Shown: positions 1 through 11,088 of the stretch, piece after piece | Layout of the letters: each line of letters starts with the position of its first letter | How positions within the stretch are numbered: position 1 is the stretch's first letter | Assembly (NCBI RefSeq): GCF_000003815.2 | Contig: NC_049984.1 | Location: forward strand, 27,580,316-27,644,315 | Reading direction: 5' to 3' | DNA length: 64,000 bases | Source: Branchiostoma floridae | Lineage: Eukaryota > Chordata > Leptocardii > Amphioxiformes > Branchiostomatidae | The notes under the pieces: generated by a model | What the model saw: only the letters and a program-made list of their open reading frames with translations | What the model was told of the DNA's origin: nothing | Databases searched by the model: none | Position numbers and translations under genes: made by a program

Positions 1-95
1 ATAACATAACACAAAACAAAGCAAAATACAATGTACATATCTTAAAGTGAATATATTGTAAGTTTGCACTTGTACTAAATATTGTTTTCTCCCAG

Positions 96-164
96 GTACC
101 TGTTTGATGTGTACAAGTGTGATTCCCTGCCATCTGCCATGGATGTGGAGGTGAATTTGATCAA
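96..164 (+). CDS. putative internal exon, unknown gene
   Basis: A pyrimidine-rich tract ending in CAG (91-95) precedes this open segment, and a GTATGT donor follows at 165; a second possible donor (GTGAAT) lies at 151. One frame reads through as YLFDVYKCDSLPSAMDVEV. I do not recognise the product. The segment could belong to a gene continuing beyond the left edge or to a TE. The exon call rests only on splice-site form and an open frame. Confidence 0.25.
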
Positions 165-2150
165 GTATGTATAAGAACATTCAAGATGTTTCCAAGACAT
201 TTAATGAAACTGTAAAGGAACAGGTGCAAAATAAACGTTGGCATACTGGAAAGGAAATAGGTTATGTACAAGTATAATGAAAACTAATTTATTTCAGCAA
301 TCAGTGGCAGTTATATACATCTTTATTGATTCATTTAACCCTATTCAGACCGGCTTTCTTTGGTCATTCCTGGACGGGGGGGGGGGGGGTCTTTTGAGAT
401 CCTCCACTTCTAAGTCCTACAACTCTTGAATGACGTGTCGTGCAGCCACCAAATTTTCAGGAAATGTTATAGACATAATATCTGACAAGTATCTGACAAG
501 TATAGGACGTTTGACGTGATGACTGTCATATTTCAAGAGCATTCGAGGGGGGGGGGCTAATCAGAGCGCTAGATTATTAGTCGCCACTAAAATCCACCAA
601 CGTTGACCAACGATCCAGAAATACCTTGTTGAACTACATTACAGTTACAGAACAGTCATGAATTCCGAATTTTGTTTCCCAATGTTGATAATCTACATTT
701 TCCCTCATCCTTTGGCTCTCCATTTAAGAAAATGTAGCACAGGAAATTCCTTTCGACCACTTGGTGCAAAGGCGTTTGGCTGGTTTCGAAACCGGTGTAG
801 TGTGGACTGAAGACACTTAACTTGGTACAGATACCGCAAAAAGACCCAGATTACTTTCGGTAAGTTTCTTTGAATTGGTCCATGTAATGTACAAACTTTA
901 AGGTTCTGAGTCTGGCTAAACATTTAGGTCGATGGCAGCAAGATATTACACAATATTCTGCAAGACCTCAAGATCGAATGCAGCGTATATTATAGTATGT
1001 CTTCAATGGTAAAGCTCGATATATGATTACGTTATACATCACGTGCTACATACACTGACCCACCAAGCTTTAATAGGTAGCATTTTATATAGGCCATAGT
1101 CTAGCACTGTTTTGAACAGAAGAACATTGGTTACTTTGATGACTGTGGAATACTTGCAAGCTTACTGTCTGAATGTTATAATGATCACTTTTATTTCTAG
1201 TGAAGACATGGAAGAAAGAGCCGCTCTGACAGAGGTTTCAACATTGTTGGAAGGTGCAACTATTGCAAAATGTCTCCACGATTCAAATCCGACCATCATA
1301 ATCCTGATTATGATAGTTTTGCAAGATGGAGCAAATTGTAGAATATCTCCAGATGTCCCTACACAAATGTTACCATTACTTACCGCTCAACTGGGCTGAG
1401 CTGATAGCTTTCAACATCACCATTCTGAATCCCCGAAAGCTAGTGGTACACGACTTCATGCAAGAAAGGATCGGGCTATGTAAAAAAAATCGTTTATGTT
1501 TGATTTTGTAGATTTACCAGAAGCATGTACGTTCTGTGAGACGGCCCTGAGCCTGAAGTGTGTGTCTGAAGCACTATAACAATGTAAGGGACTCATTGCA
1601 TGTTCAATAAAACCATTCAAATTTCCTTCATAATATTCATAACATCTATATGACATTATGAGCGCAAGACACATGTCAGATAGTCCCTGAGTGAGGCGCC
1701 ACACCAAAAATCACCTTTTACAGCCAGCAAAACAACTAGAGCGGGTATTCGAGAAGCTCAACCTTGCTGTGCGTATAGATAGGTGGAGCCCTAATGGACT
1801 AACAGTTGCCACTCTGACAGTAGTTCAGAAGTATGGCGTAAACATCATTGACAGAGTTTGGAAGAACAACGTGATCGAAGAATAACAGAAGTCCTGGGCA
1901 GTGATCGGGTATGTTTTGTAAAAACACAAGGACCTGTGATGTACATACTAACTAACTAATGTTTAGCGAATTCTTTCATAATCGGGTAAAAACACACAAT
2001 TTAAAAGAAATGCCAATCGTCGTGTTGATGTACTTATCAACACGCTTCTTCTAATTGAAGACGATGACCACTGGAGACTGAGAACTAATAAATGCACTAA
2101 GAACGTCTCCAGTACATGTGATGGTCAGTCTCGACACATGAGAGGGATTG
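165..2150. other. mostly non-coding, with two weak exon-like frames
   Basis: This stretch holds homopolymer G runs (376-389 and 547-556) and AT-rich spacer. Two weak coding-like segments are on the plus strand. One follows a good acceptor (TTTATTTCTAG at 1190-1200) and reads EDMEERAALTEVSTLLEGA. The other, at about 1691-1885, contains QLERVFEKLNLAVRIDRW and ends in a stop. Neither matches a family I know. Nothing else is supported. Confidence 0.3.
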
Positions 2151-2159
2151 TGATAGCTG

Positions 2160-3096
2160 ATGAACATATTGAATAATACCTGGAAAGTTAAATCACAGAA
2201 GAAACATACAGATCTCTGGTATACAGTCACGGTCAGGGCAGAGCAATGTAACAAAGACCATTGCTACGAAAAGTGTCAACATTTATTATTATTGGTATGC
2301 AAGGAACTGCATAGGGCGAGCAAGGAGAAGGGATGTGAGGTGATCAAGGAGTGGGCGCGCAGCATCAAAAAGCACTTATACTGGTGCGCCCTATCGACGG
2401 CACAAGGGTTTGGGGATGTGATTGTCGCCAAGTGGACCTCCATCGTCAGACATGTTGCTAACAAACATGACAACCACCCCAACGCGACCTTCCCAACATG
2501 TGCTCATGAGCCAGTGGAACAGGAGAGGAAGTGGATTTTCAGCGGTAAGAACGTTTTCTTGTAATAAATTTCTCAATAATTCTACTGGTAACTAAAACAA
2601 GCTTGTTAGTATGAGTATGTTTTTTCCTACTCGGTAGTGATGATTAAACACTTATTAGTTTTTGATAATCTAATTAATTTTCCTTAGCTTTTCTGAAATG
2701 ATGAAATTCTTTCATAGCATTATTTCATCAGTACACAAGGTCATTGATTTATATTCTTTATTTTATTTTTGGTTCTTTGATAGTTATTTGTTTTTCTTTT
2801 TGATCATTTTGAAATACAAATGTAAAACTTTTGAGGACAAGAAATTGCAATGTAAGGGGGATGTATCAATGGAAAAAAGTTCCCTGGGACCATTTTTTTT
2901 ACAATGTATGTCATTGTTTTATGTCAATTCACACCACAAACAAACTTTATATTTCACAGGAAGCCTAGCCCATGACAAGCTGAAAGCCATTTTTTCTGAA
3001 GTCACAGAGGCTGAAGGACATCAGGAGGCTTCCTGCAGAGGCGCAGACAAGCTGCCCTGAAGGCTTCCACTCCACGCTAAACCACTGATTCTCGTA
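2160..3096 (+). pseudogene. C-terminal piece of a DDE-like transposase (DGRxDSPGH family)
   Basis: The first exon-like part (about 2270-2545) contains EWARSIKKHLYWCALST followed by AKWTSIVRHVANKH and a CAH motif, then a GTAAGA donor. The second part follows a TTTCACAG acceptor at about 2959 and contains RLPAEAQTSCPEGFHSTLNH in a shifted frame. These are C-terminal landmarks of a large invertebrate transposon-associated family, typically W-x-KSI-x-NHLYW-CA-ST, then KW-x-S-x-x-x-H-x-x-N-x-H, then AQTS-x-LE-x-FHS. The upstream half of the same family, from an independent copy, is at 7.7-8.9 kb. The frame change between the parts and the stop right after NH indicate decay. Family recognition is from memory of conserved motifs; the superfamily name (possibly Kolobok) is uncertain. 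Confidence 0.6.
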
Positions 3097-3978
3097 TATC
3101 GGGAGCTATTGCAGGTAATCTTTTCCATTTCATAAGTTACTAACAGGCCAAAAATGTTATTTTCCAGGTGACATAATACTGTACAAGTTTAACGTTAATT
3201 CTAAACCGCATTGATTACCTTCTACCTCAGGCACATTTGGTCCCTAAAAATGTACGTTACTCCCATAGACAGCCATACTAGCTGATAGGGACTCGAACTC
3301 GTGACGTCACGGCCTGTTCCTAATTATTCGCCCCAAAGAGCACCGAGGATCGCCGTTTTAATACCTTCTCCTCGGACATTTCATCTAAAAATTACATCGA
3401 TGTCTGCAGAAAAGATCAAATATTTACGTGAAATATATATCTCATTTCAGTTCTTCATTGATATTAGTTGTTATTAACAGGCGACCAGGCTACGTGTAAG
3501 AATGTTCCGGGGCACGAATTCTTCTTCAGGACGATATCAACATAAAGCAGAAGCTGACATGGGCAAAAGAAAACCCAGGTATGTACAATAGATTTATCCT
3601 GTTTGTCTTCATTTTATTTTCCTGGGTTTGACTGACATATGTGATTATATTTTCTTTTAACATAGTAAGTTTTCAAAACATATTGCACTACATTGTATAC
3701 TTAATTGTGCTACTTTATTTCAGGAGATTTCAACTTCCTGTGGGCAGTGGGGAAATGCATTCTGCTGGCCCACTGGTCCAAGTCACAACATGTTGGCACG
3801 ATGGGGTTCCTAAGAGATCTGGTGGACTGACGAACGATCGACAAGAAAGGTAGCTCACTTTATTAAATTACACAACAAGGTTTTTTTTATTGCCAGTATG
3901 TATTTTTCATAATCAAGTCCATTTAATAGTATTTCCAACATTATGTAATGAACACTTATCAGGGATTTTACAAATATA
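3097..3978. other. spacer with two possible small exons
   Basis: Two open segments are bounded by acceptor- and donor-like sites: about 3481-3580 (CAG before, CCCAG|GTATGT after) and about 3721-3849 (TTTCAG before, AAAG|GTAGCT after). They may be trailing exons of the transposase remnant just upstream. I cannot name a domain in either. The rest is AT-rich with no visible feature. Confidence 0.25.
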
Positions 3979-4054
3979 TACCAAAAGTAGTTACTCAAGC
4001 AACTGGATATGGTTTCAAAACCATATCCAGTTGCTTGAGTAACTACTTTTGGTA
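3979..4054. repeat. perfect 37-bp palindrome (hairpin), 2-nt spacer
   Basis: Bases 3979-4015 are the exact reverse complement of 4018-4054, separated only by CA. Each arm contains TAGTTACTCAAGCAACTGGA. The same 24-nt core occurs alone at 40002-40025, so the unit is a dispersed repeat, probably the terminus of a fold-back or MITE-type element. An exact inverted pair of this length is recent or actively maintained. Confidence 0.9.
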
Positions 4055-4226
4055 AGTCTTATTACCTGGATGTCTAACCTACATCGACGTATTTTAGAAA
4101 TATATTTTTGCTGTAGGGTACGCACTGAAAAACAGAATTACTATAACTTAAAAACAATACTGGGGGTTAATGATTGTACAAAGTCGTCTTCAGCCGACTT
4201 CAGTTTTCTGATTCATGTCCTTCCAG

Positions 4227-4486
4227 GAAGTAACTTCAATGCGATGGATGATTTCCTCCATCATGTGTATGAGGCGCTTATGACGGCTGCAATGAAGCTA
4301 GAGTCGGCATCACAGAAGTACCAGGGTGAAGACAGTGCAGATGACATCACCCTATCATTTATGCAGACCTTTGTATTCAAGCCCAAACACCAACGGAAAT
4401 TGGATGACGAGCTTCTACACTTGACAACATCCATGCTGTATGATGTATCACTTCCTGCTGTACATGGATCTGAGGCAGGCAATCAG
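4227..4486 (+). CDS. putative exon, unknown product
   Basis: The acceptor CCTTCCAG ends at 4226 and a CAG|GTAAGA donor lies at 4486/4487. The 260-nt segment is open and reads a plausible helical protein, with DDFLHHVYEALMTAAMKLE near the start and KHQRKLDDELLHLTTSMLYD in the middle. A second short exon-like piece (NMENNISDLMKEATGK) follows an acceptor at 4766. I do not recognise the family. It could be a host exon or part of a TE gene; the lack of a downstream match argues for a remnant. Confidence 0.4.
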
Positions 4487-6308
4487 GTAAGATTTGTAAA
4501 AAAAATGGATTGAGACTTATGTTGAATGCAACAGCAATATGACATAACCCAAGAGCTGGTGCACGAGTACCGCGAAGTACTCCAAGGAATCGGCAAGCTC
4601 AAGTCCAAGTCCAAATCCACGTAGACGAGACGGTCCCAATTATTAAGAAATAAATAGTCAGTTGGCTTTCTAACAGATTCCAAATTTTCTGGCCCAAACT
4701 CATAGTTTCTTCCTAGCATCACAATCAATCTGTAGCAACAACAAAAAAACGAATGTTTTCTTCTAGACTTTGTTGGGAACATGGAAAATAACATATCAGA
4801 CCTTATGAAGGAAGCAACCGGAAAGGTGATCTTAGTTGACTAGATTTGTCAGCTATGTTCATGCAAAGAAGCAATCAAAGCCCTGGTGGTCATCATGAAC
4901 AAGGCCCTTGAGCGTAAGTAACTGTATCATCTTAATTTGCAGCTTTCACCATGAAAGATTAACAATGCTTGCATAACAAATATACAAAAGGAATAAGTAA
5001 CACAGACAGTGAAAACTTGCAGTGATGTACAAGGTGCATACTTGACCTGATTTATGAGCTATGGTAGTATTCTCCCAGAAAATCTATAACTATATGTATA
5101 GACATGCAAATATGCTTACGGAGAGACAAAATTATTTTAGTGAACGTGAACAATATTTTCCAGCTAAGGCCTCATCATCCATTATCGTCCTTGCTTGTGA
5201 TCCTGCCACCACCAAACAGTACGAACGCTTTCGGCGCTGAGATTATGGTGGCGGGCCGCGAGGGCGTGAAAATGACGGAGGGGTGTTCGAAGGGACTTCA
5301 AGTCAAAATGTCACAGAAAGACTTGGAGGCCTTTACAATGAAGATGGCTACCTCAGGTGTTAAAAGATGCCAAGTTGTCTGCTCCAAAGGACAGATTCTG
5401 CATGGCGGATGGGCTCATCCTGCCCTTAAATACAAAGACCGAGATACATGTTTCTGTCTTAGCAGCGTCTAAAAATGTGAACAGCATCCTGTCATACGAT
5501 TTTCTACCAAATGTCAAAAAAGGGCATTAGTATTTAACAAATTTCCTGAGGAAGGCAACTCCCCAGACCAGGACCAGGCATACCATCAAGGGTATATGGA
5601 TAGGGGGGGACACTATTTTGCAAAAATACAGTTTTTGATGAAATACGCAGCTAGAAATATGGAGACGGTCCATCTGAATATGAAAATGTAAAAATTTTGA
5701 AAATCATTGATTGCTAACCCCCCTGTACATGCCCCCTGAAGTTTTTAAGTTGACAATGTACTGAACTAGTATAACGCTATACTACCAAACATGCTTAATG
5801 CCTTGGAAATTGTACTTTGGCACCCTTGGCAGAATATTTGACTTCAGGAGAGATCATTGTGGATATCTGAACCTCAAAATGTATTTCCCATGCAAATATG
5901 GACTGTTCCAAGTCACCCCCATGGCAAAATGGGATGATCCAAAGTCAAAATTGGACGAAATGGGCTACAGGTATATCATAGAATGGGCAAAACCTGTGGT
6001 TATATAGAATTCTATGACTTAGATTCTCTTCTTTGTGATTGCTCTACAAATTTTGATATCATGTACTCATGGACCTCTGGACCTGAACCGGACCTGCATG
6101 AACCTGAATTTTCTGTACCATACCACCCATATTAGGCATACCCGTAGTTACATGTAACTTATGTTTTATCCTATCAAGAAATAAATACTTATGCATGAAA
6201 GTTGTGTTCCAACTGAAAAAATTCAGGTTGCGCACTGCGCTACCTGGATTTAAAATTACGACTTACGTTGCGCCAACCAAAATGCATTTTCAAGTGTGCA
6301 AGTGGGTA
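4487..6308. other. spacer with one coding-like segment and repeat debris
   Basis: After a TTTTCCAG acceptor at about 5161 there is a 300-nt open stretch ending in a stop at 5472. Two frames look partly coding here, one containing LGGLYNEDGYL, which suggests an old frameshifted gene. Bases 5880-5950 contain a repeat motif (TGGACTGTTCCAAGTCACCC) that recurs in altered form near 29565. No domain is recognised. Confidence 0.25.
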
Positions 6309-6500
6309 CAGTCAAACCTGTATTAGCGGCCACCTCTGCATACCGGCCACCTGCCCATAGTGGCCACATTTTAGCGGTCCCTTGGATTCGTAATGATTAA
6401 GAAATAGGCTTAGCGGCCACCTGTCCAACGCGGCCACGGCCACACGATTTTCGGTCCCGCAGGTACAAAAACACTGCCGATTACGGCCACGCGGACCGCT
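6309..6500. mobile_element. terminus of a pogo-like DNA transposon with subterminal repeats
   Basis: The sequence starts after a TA dinucleotide with CAGTCAAACCTGTATTAG, closely resembling the ends of the complete element at 40531-41209. Directly behind the end, GGCCAC occurs about eight times within 190 bp, often as AGCGGCCACC. Arrays like this are often transposase-binding sites. I could not find the matching opposite end within the next 1.2 kb, so the element is truncated or its other end has decayed. Confidence 0.55.
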
Positions 6501-7487
6501 GATCTATGTTTCGACACGCGTTCGGCCATATACAGCGGCCGTATCGTCATCCTACGCCGGATTTAAAACCTCTTAAACCTTTAAAACTTCGTCAACTGGC
6601 GCTACCCATACCCGCTGACAAACGAGGTCATATAAGGTCAATAGACGACACCAATATTACGGATTATTGTGTTAAAGTTACGTTCTAATACACTATCGCT
6701 GAGGTTAATTTACATCACAAAAACTTTCTAAAAAATAAATTGTTACAAAGACAAAATGATATGAACTTCAGACTATGGTGGATTTTATTCTTAGATTTAT
6801 AAAGAGATAAGTCTAAAATGACGAGACTTTTCTTGTGAGTACCACATTAGCATAATGGGCGAATCTGACGTGTGAACGCCAAAGATCAAAGAAATATGAC
6901 GATAACGGTCTCTTCAAACACTATCAACTGTAGAACATTTAAAACTTTTTATAGCTTTTGTTTTCTTAATACATATAGTGTAAAAACCATTGCAGTACAT
7001 GTACAGTACTGTATTATGTGAATAAAGATCAGTGGGTACTAAAACCATGTGTAACTTTAAAGTGCTGCTAAAGATGCACCTTTTACAATAAGAAAACGAT
7101 CTGGCCTTTCAGGACGCACTTCACCACATACGGAACGATTTGGTGAAGACCCCAACAACCGTTGTGAAGACCCAGAAGTCCCGTCGCAGACCGTTATGAC
7201 ATCTCCAGTCCCGAGTACCAGCCCAGCCCAACCATCCGGCGCCGTGGCGGCGAAGAAAACTATCAAGATGTCTCCACGGCAAACGATGTCTTTGACTTTA
7301 ACGAAGAGGACAACCCGAATGCACTGATGTATGCTGTTTGAGAGAAGAGCCGCGATTGTAGCTCTAATAGCGACAGCGACCTGGGAGTTCATCGGTTAGA
7401 GTCTTCAGACGAGGACCCGTCCGATTTGTGAGACACGAACTTCGAGCCATTTCATATTGAGCTCCTTGGAATCAAAGAATGTGAAAC
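6501..7487. other. unassigned, possible acidic-tail coding remnant
   Basis: Mostly AT-rich. Between about 7210 and 7430 one plus-strand frame reads an acidic segment (DVFDFNEEDNPNALMYAV, later ESSDEDPSDL) interrupted by stops. It may be the tail of a transposase related to the terminus just upstream, but there is no catalytic motif to support that. Confidence 0.25.
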
Positions 7488-7745
7488 ATGGTCATTCTTG
7501 ACACATACAGCTGCATCAACGCCTTGCGGAAATCCATCGCAAGAAGAGGCCAGGTGAAAATGATCATATCAGACAATGGCACCAACCTAGTAGGAGCAAA
7601 GGAAGAGCTTCAAAGAGAAATGAAGAAGTGGAATGAGAGCAGAATCTCGCAGAGTATGCTGAAGAAAGGGGTGGACTGGAAGTTTAATCCACCATCCGGT
7701 TCTCATTTCGGAGGAATATGGGAAGTCAGAACAGTGCGTCAGGTA
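7488..7745 (+). pseudogene. BEL/Pao retrotransposon integrase fragment
   Basis: The translation contains INALRKSIARRGQVKMIISD, NGTNLVGAKEELQREM and then WKFNPPSGSHFGGIWE, continuing into TVRQVL. These are the integrase core signatures of BEL/Pao elements: SDNGTNF-x-GA-x-x-EL, then NPP-x-x-x-H-x-GG-x-WE. The E of GGIWE corresponds to the catalytic glutamate of the DDE triad. The fragment begins inside the core and stops abruptly where a different coding sequence starts (about 7718-7745), so it was truncated by recombination or insertion. No LTRs are seen nearby. Confidence 0.8.
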
Positions 7746-8875
7746 CTCTATGCAGCGGCATTCCATCAAGCAGTACGTGGATGGATGTTTCCGATCCTGA
7801 GCCAGGAAAAAAGGATGCGGCGACACAGACAGGACAAGACGAAGATATAGGTGAACAGTCGAACACATCCAAGGCAAAGCCATCCCAAACAGCTGAACAG
7901 TCAAAGCCGAATCAACCATTTCTCCACTCAACCCCAGTAAAATCAAGCCATCTCATGGACCTGGACATGTCATTCACACCATCGTCAACATGCTCAACTC
8001 CACTAAAGAAAAGAGATCTGTCGTATCAGCCCGGTTCTGAATCAGAATCTGAGCTTGTAGAAGAAGAATGCCCCCTGGAAGGTAGAAGGTTTATTGTTTT
8101 TGGCGAGCAGCTAAAAGAACTGTTCCAGACATGTCCTTCATGCGGTGCCCCAACACTACTGGATACAAAAACCAGAGGTTCAGCAGTATCTATCACGTAC
8201 ACGTGCGAAAACAACCACACCGGGACATGGCAGTCACAACCCTATGATAAGGGAAGAGCTCGTGGGAACCTTCTCATTCCATCTGCCATCCTCTTCACTG
8301 GGGGCTCCGTATCGAAATTCATTGACGTTGCGGACTGTCTACAGCTCCAGTTTTTCAGCGAACAGCACTTCCACAGCATCCAACGAACATTTGCCATACC
8401 CGTGGTGAATGAATATTACCTTAGCCAGCAAAACATGGCACTCGACTTGTGTAGGGGTGCGCCTATAGATGTGATCGGGGATGGACGGTGCGATAGTCCC
8501 GGCCACAACGCCAAGTACATGTCGTACACACTTAACGACTGGCCTCATTTTAGTCATGGAACTCATACAGGTGACGGAAACAGGAACCTCCCAGTCGATG
8601 GAAAAGGAAGGCCTGGATAGATGTCTCGCGTTCTTGACAGACCCGGAAGGAGAGGATATGGAGGTTCAGTGTCTCACAACAGACAGGCACAGGGGAGTTG
8701 ATGCCCTTATGAAGAAGGAGTACAAAGAGATCGACCATCAGTTCGATATCTTTCACGTCTGATTTACGATAAGGCCAAAAAAAGAAACTGCGAAGAACTG
8801 CTACAGTGGCTCAAATCAATCTGTAACCATCTTTGGTGGGCAGTACAGACCTGTGAGGGGAATGCAGAGGTTCGT
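7718..8875 (+). pseudogene. zinc-finger/DDE-like transposase (DGRxDSPGH family), N-terminal and central part
   Basis: The order of motifs is Ser/Thr-rich N-terminus, EGRRFIVFGEQLKELFQ, a zinc-ribbon-like C-x2-C (TCPSCGAP), a second Cys with ENNHTGTWQSQP, then GNLLIPSAILFTGGSVSKF, then IGDGRCDSPGHNAKYMSYT. In a shifted frame SMEKEGLDRCL, TTDRHRGVDALMKKEY and IDHQFDIFHV follow, and in a third frame KSICNHLWWAVQTCEGN. This is the full motif order of a transposon-encoded family common in cnidarians, molluscs and amphioxus. At least two frame changes (about 8560 and 8762) make this copy non-functional. The last motif matches the region preserved in the separate copy at 2.2-3.1 kb. The precise superfamily is not certain. 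Confidence 0.7.
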
Positions 8876-9400
8876 TTATAAATTATATTTCCCGAGTTTT
8901 AGCTTATCAGAATGTCACACTGCACAAACTTGTATTTTTTACATTGTATCTCGCATAGGCTGCTTTTCAGATTCCCAGATTCAGGGGGTAGTCAAACTGA
9001 CACTTGATATGTGCACTGTAGGGGGAGAGGCACATGTACATGTACTTAGCATGGAAGGTCATCTCATTCTGTGTTTGTAGTCATCATAGTACAGTACTAA
9101 ACTTACTTGCAACACAAAGGTACACACGGATCAAATTTTCCACAAACACTGTCACCTTCTTCAGGATCAAACGCATTGATTTTGAACTAGATGAAAGTGG
9201 TCAGTAACAATTTGTTGTTTGAGAAATCCACTCTTTGCAATAAGTGTCATAAACAGACATGAGCATATTCCAACCAGAGTCTTTGTGTTTTAGCTTAACC
9301 CCACGCCCAGTACAGGCCAAAACCTGTTTCGGCATCAGTGGTATCCGGCCTGCAAGCCGTATATGTGGACAGTGAGGGCCACCAGCCCCTTGGAAACCAT
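8876..9400. other. spacer, no feature seen
   Basis: Short frames only; no convincing domain, splice pair or repeat. It separates two unrelated transposase remnants. Confidence 0.4.
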
Positions 9401-9489
9401 CCAGCAACCATCCAACAGTCCAGCAACCGTCCAACAGTCCAGCAACCATCCAACAGTCCAGCAACCATCCAACAGTCCAGCAACAGTCC
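9401..9489. repeat. 19-bp minisatellite, about 4.6 copies
   Basis: The unit CCAGCAACCATCCAACAGT repeats from 9401 in 19-bp steps (9401, 9420, 9439, 9458, 9477), with one CAACCGT variant in the second copy and a truncated last copy. Reading frames across it on the minus strand translate to a Trp/Gly/Leu-rich repeat and are not genes. Confidence 0.95.
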
Positions 9490-9603
9490 TCTATCTTATT
9501 GAAATTAGATATTTCATTGCAGCTTCACAAATATCAATGTAGGCTTTCCAGCAAGTGCATGGTAACACGATGCCACAGTCTTGCGTAATTCTGACGTTAG
9601 GCT

Positions 9604-10095
9604 GTGCTATATGCAACTGCTGAAGGTCAGCTCAAGGAACATATCCAAAGTGTCCATGCTGTCCTCGACACCCTTCTGAAGATCAAGGTGAAATTAGAAG
9701 ACCTTCCTGGAGAGAAGTTTTCACAAACCATCCGACTTGAGGCAAATCTTGCTGCGTCTATACATGTTGAAGTTGCCTTAAGCTTACTTAAGGCAGGCAC
9801 GCTTTACAGTGATGAGACGAGCAGTGACGGCAGCAAGGTCTGCAACTTTCAAGCAAATACAGCCAAGTTCAAGACCCAGACAATGGGATGTGTTGAGGTC
9901 CCCGGTGGCGAGTCAGCAGAGCAGTTGAAAGCGTTGGGGTTTGTACTGAAGAAAGTGGCTATGCCCACATGCTTCTGGCACAAGGTAAGAAGCTCAAATC
10001 TCAAAGATTGGGATCTGCAATACAAAGTTCTGCAAACACTCAATGCGATAGCCCGGCAGACAGGAGAGAAACCGGACAACCATGTTAATGTGAGT
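9604..10095 (+). pseudogene. transposase-like DDE fragment (SERDFA family, central part)
   Basis: A 160-residue open frame contains SQTIRLEANLAASIHVEVAL, LYSDETSSDGSK and VEVPGGESAEQLKALGFVLK. This resembles the core block of a transposon protein family in which (H/Y)SD-G/E-T-x-x-x-G precedes a G-x-A-x-D/E-L-x-x-F/L block. The downstream part of the same family lies at 12220-13715. Between them are a His-Me endonuclease piece, a Harbinger-type piece and a Gag-like piece, so the original element was probably broken up by insertions. GTGAGT follows at about 10090 and may be a splice donor. Confidence 0.5.
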
Positions 10096-10463
10096 TTTTC
10101 ATGTTAGTCAGTGATTTTCGACAGCTTCTTTCTCGCATGATTCCCATATGCAGTGTAAACACCGCAATGTGGCCCGTATGCCAACAGGATGCGTCAATGG
10201 GGTGAGTTTTTTTGCAACTTTTTGATACTTGATACCCTTAGACAAGACAGGGAGAGTACAAGGACACATGTTGGCTTAGTTGAAAACCAGTTTATTCAAA
10301 TCTGTTTATTTTGGCTGTTTTGGTTGGATGGTTGGAATACAAAGAAAGATTTAGGCTAAAATACGTACAGATCCTAAATCAACATGTTTGATTTGGAGGG
10401 AGGAATCGAAGTCGGCTAGGTCACCCTACGGAGCGATTAACATCTCATGGTTCCCAAACACGC

Positions 10464-10625
10464 TTGCCTTTACATAGAGTGGCTTACATGGGTCACTCTG
10501 GCCAGCTACACCTTGAGAGAACTCTACAAATCTCGCATCTTTGTCATGATCCTCTCTGTGTAAACTATCAACATCTATCTTTGGAGCCGCAGTCAGTGAA
10601 CAACGAAAGAATGGTCTGCCGACGC
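10464..10625 (+). CDS. zinc-binding His-Me finger endonuclease domain fragment
   Basis: The segment reads LHRVAYMGHSGQLHLERTLQ followed by ISHLCHDPLCVNYQHLSLEP and QSVNNERMVC. The pattern S-HLCH-x3-LCVN-x2-HL-x-x-EP-x-x-VN-x-x-R-x-x-C is that of the zinc-binding His-Me finger (I-PpoI-like) endonuclease family; the paired C/H residues bind zinc, and the catalytic His precedes the conserved Asn. Only about 50 residues are present and no start codon is clear, so this is a fragment or single exon. In animals the domain is usually found in mobile-element contexts, which fits its position between two transposon pieces. Confidence 0.65.
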
Positions 10626-11088
10626 TTTTTCATTGTCTGTTGGTGACTGTGAACGTAATTTGATGTGAGCAAGATAACCAAAACTTTGGTTGAGTAAGTA
10701 ACTAAAAACTGTGCCACCATGGTCAATTTTACTGGCCACTAACATCTTTCTTTTCTCCAGTTCCCTCTTAGGCACCTTTTCAAAAATGAAACTGATTCTG
10801 GAGACCTTGTGGATATCATTCGGCATATGCAGAGAGATTAAGTGTCCTTCACAGTTACTCAACCAATAAAGGCACAGGCACAGGTGCGGGCACAAACAGT
10901 TGCGAGTGTGCTGGGTACGGCTGTTTGTGAAAATGAATCGTACCCCAAGGCCTGGAAGGGGTTCACACTTTCTCCAACATATCAAATCGGAACAAAAGCT
11001 ACAACAAATCTGGGAAAGGGGAAGATGGATGGTTGATAAAACAGGTTGTACGTCACGTACTTAGCGATCTACCTGCAGTAGAGGACAA

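Noticed and set aside
9201-9483. Minus-strand frames rich in Leu, Asp, Cys and Trp
   Set aside because: They are translations of the 19-bp minisatellite and its flank; the periodic peptide comes from the DNA repeat.
9401-9489. CRISPR-like array
   Set aside because: Units are directly adjacent with no unique spacers and the genome is eukaryotic.
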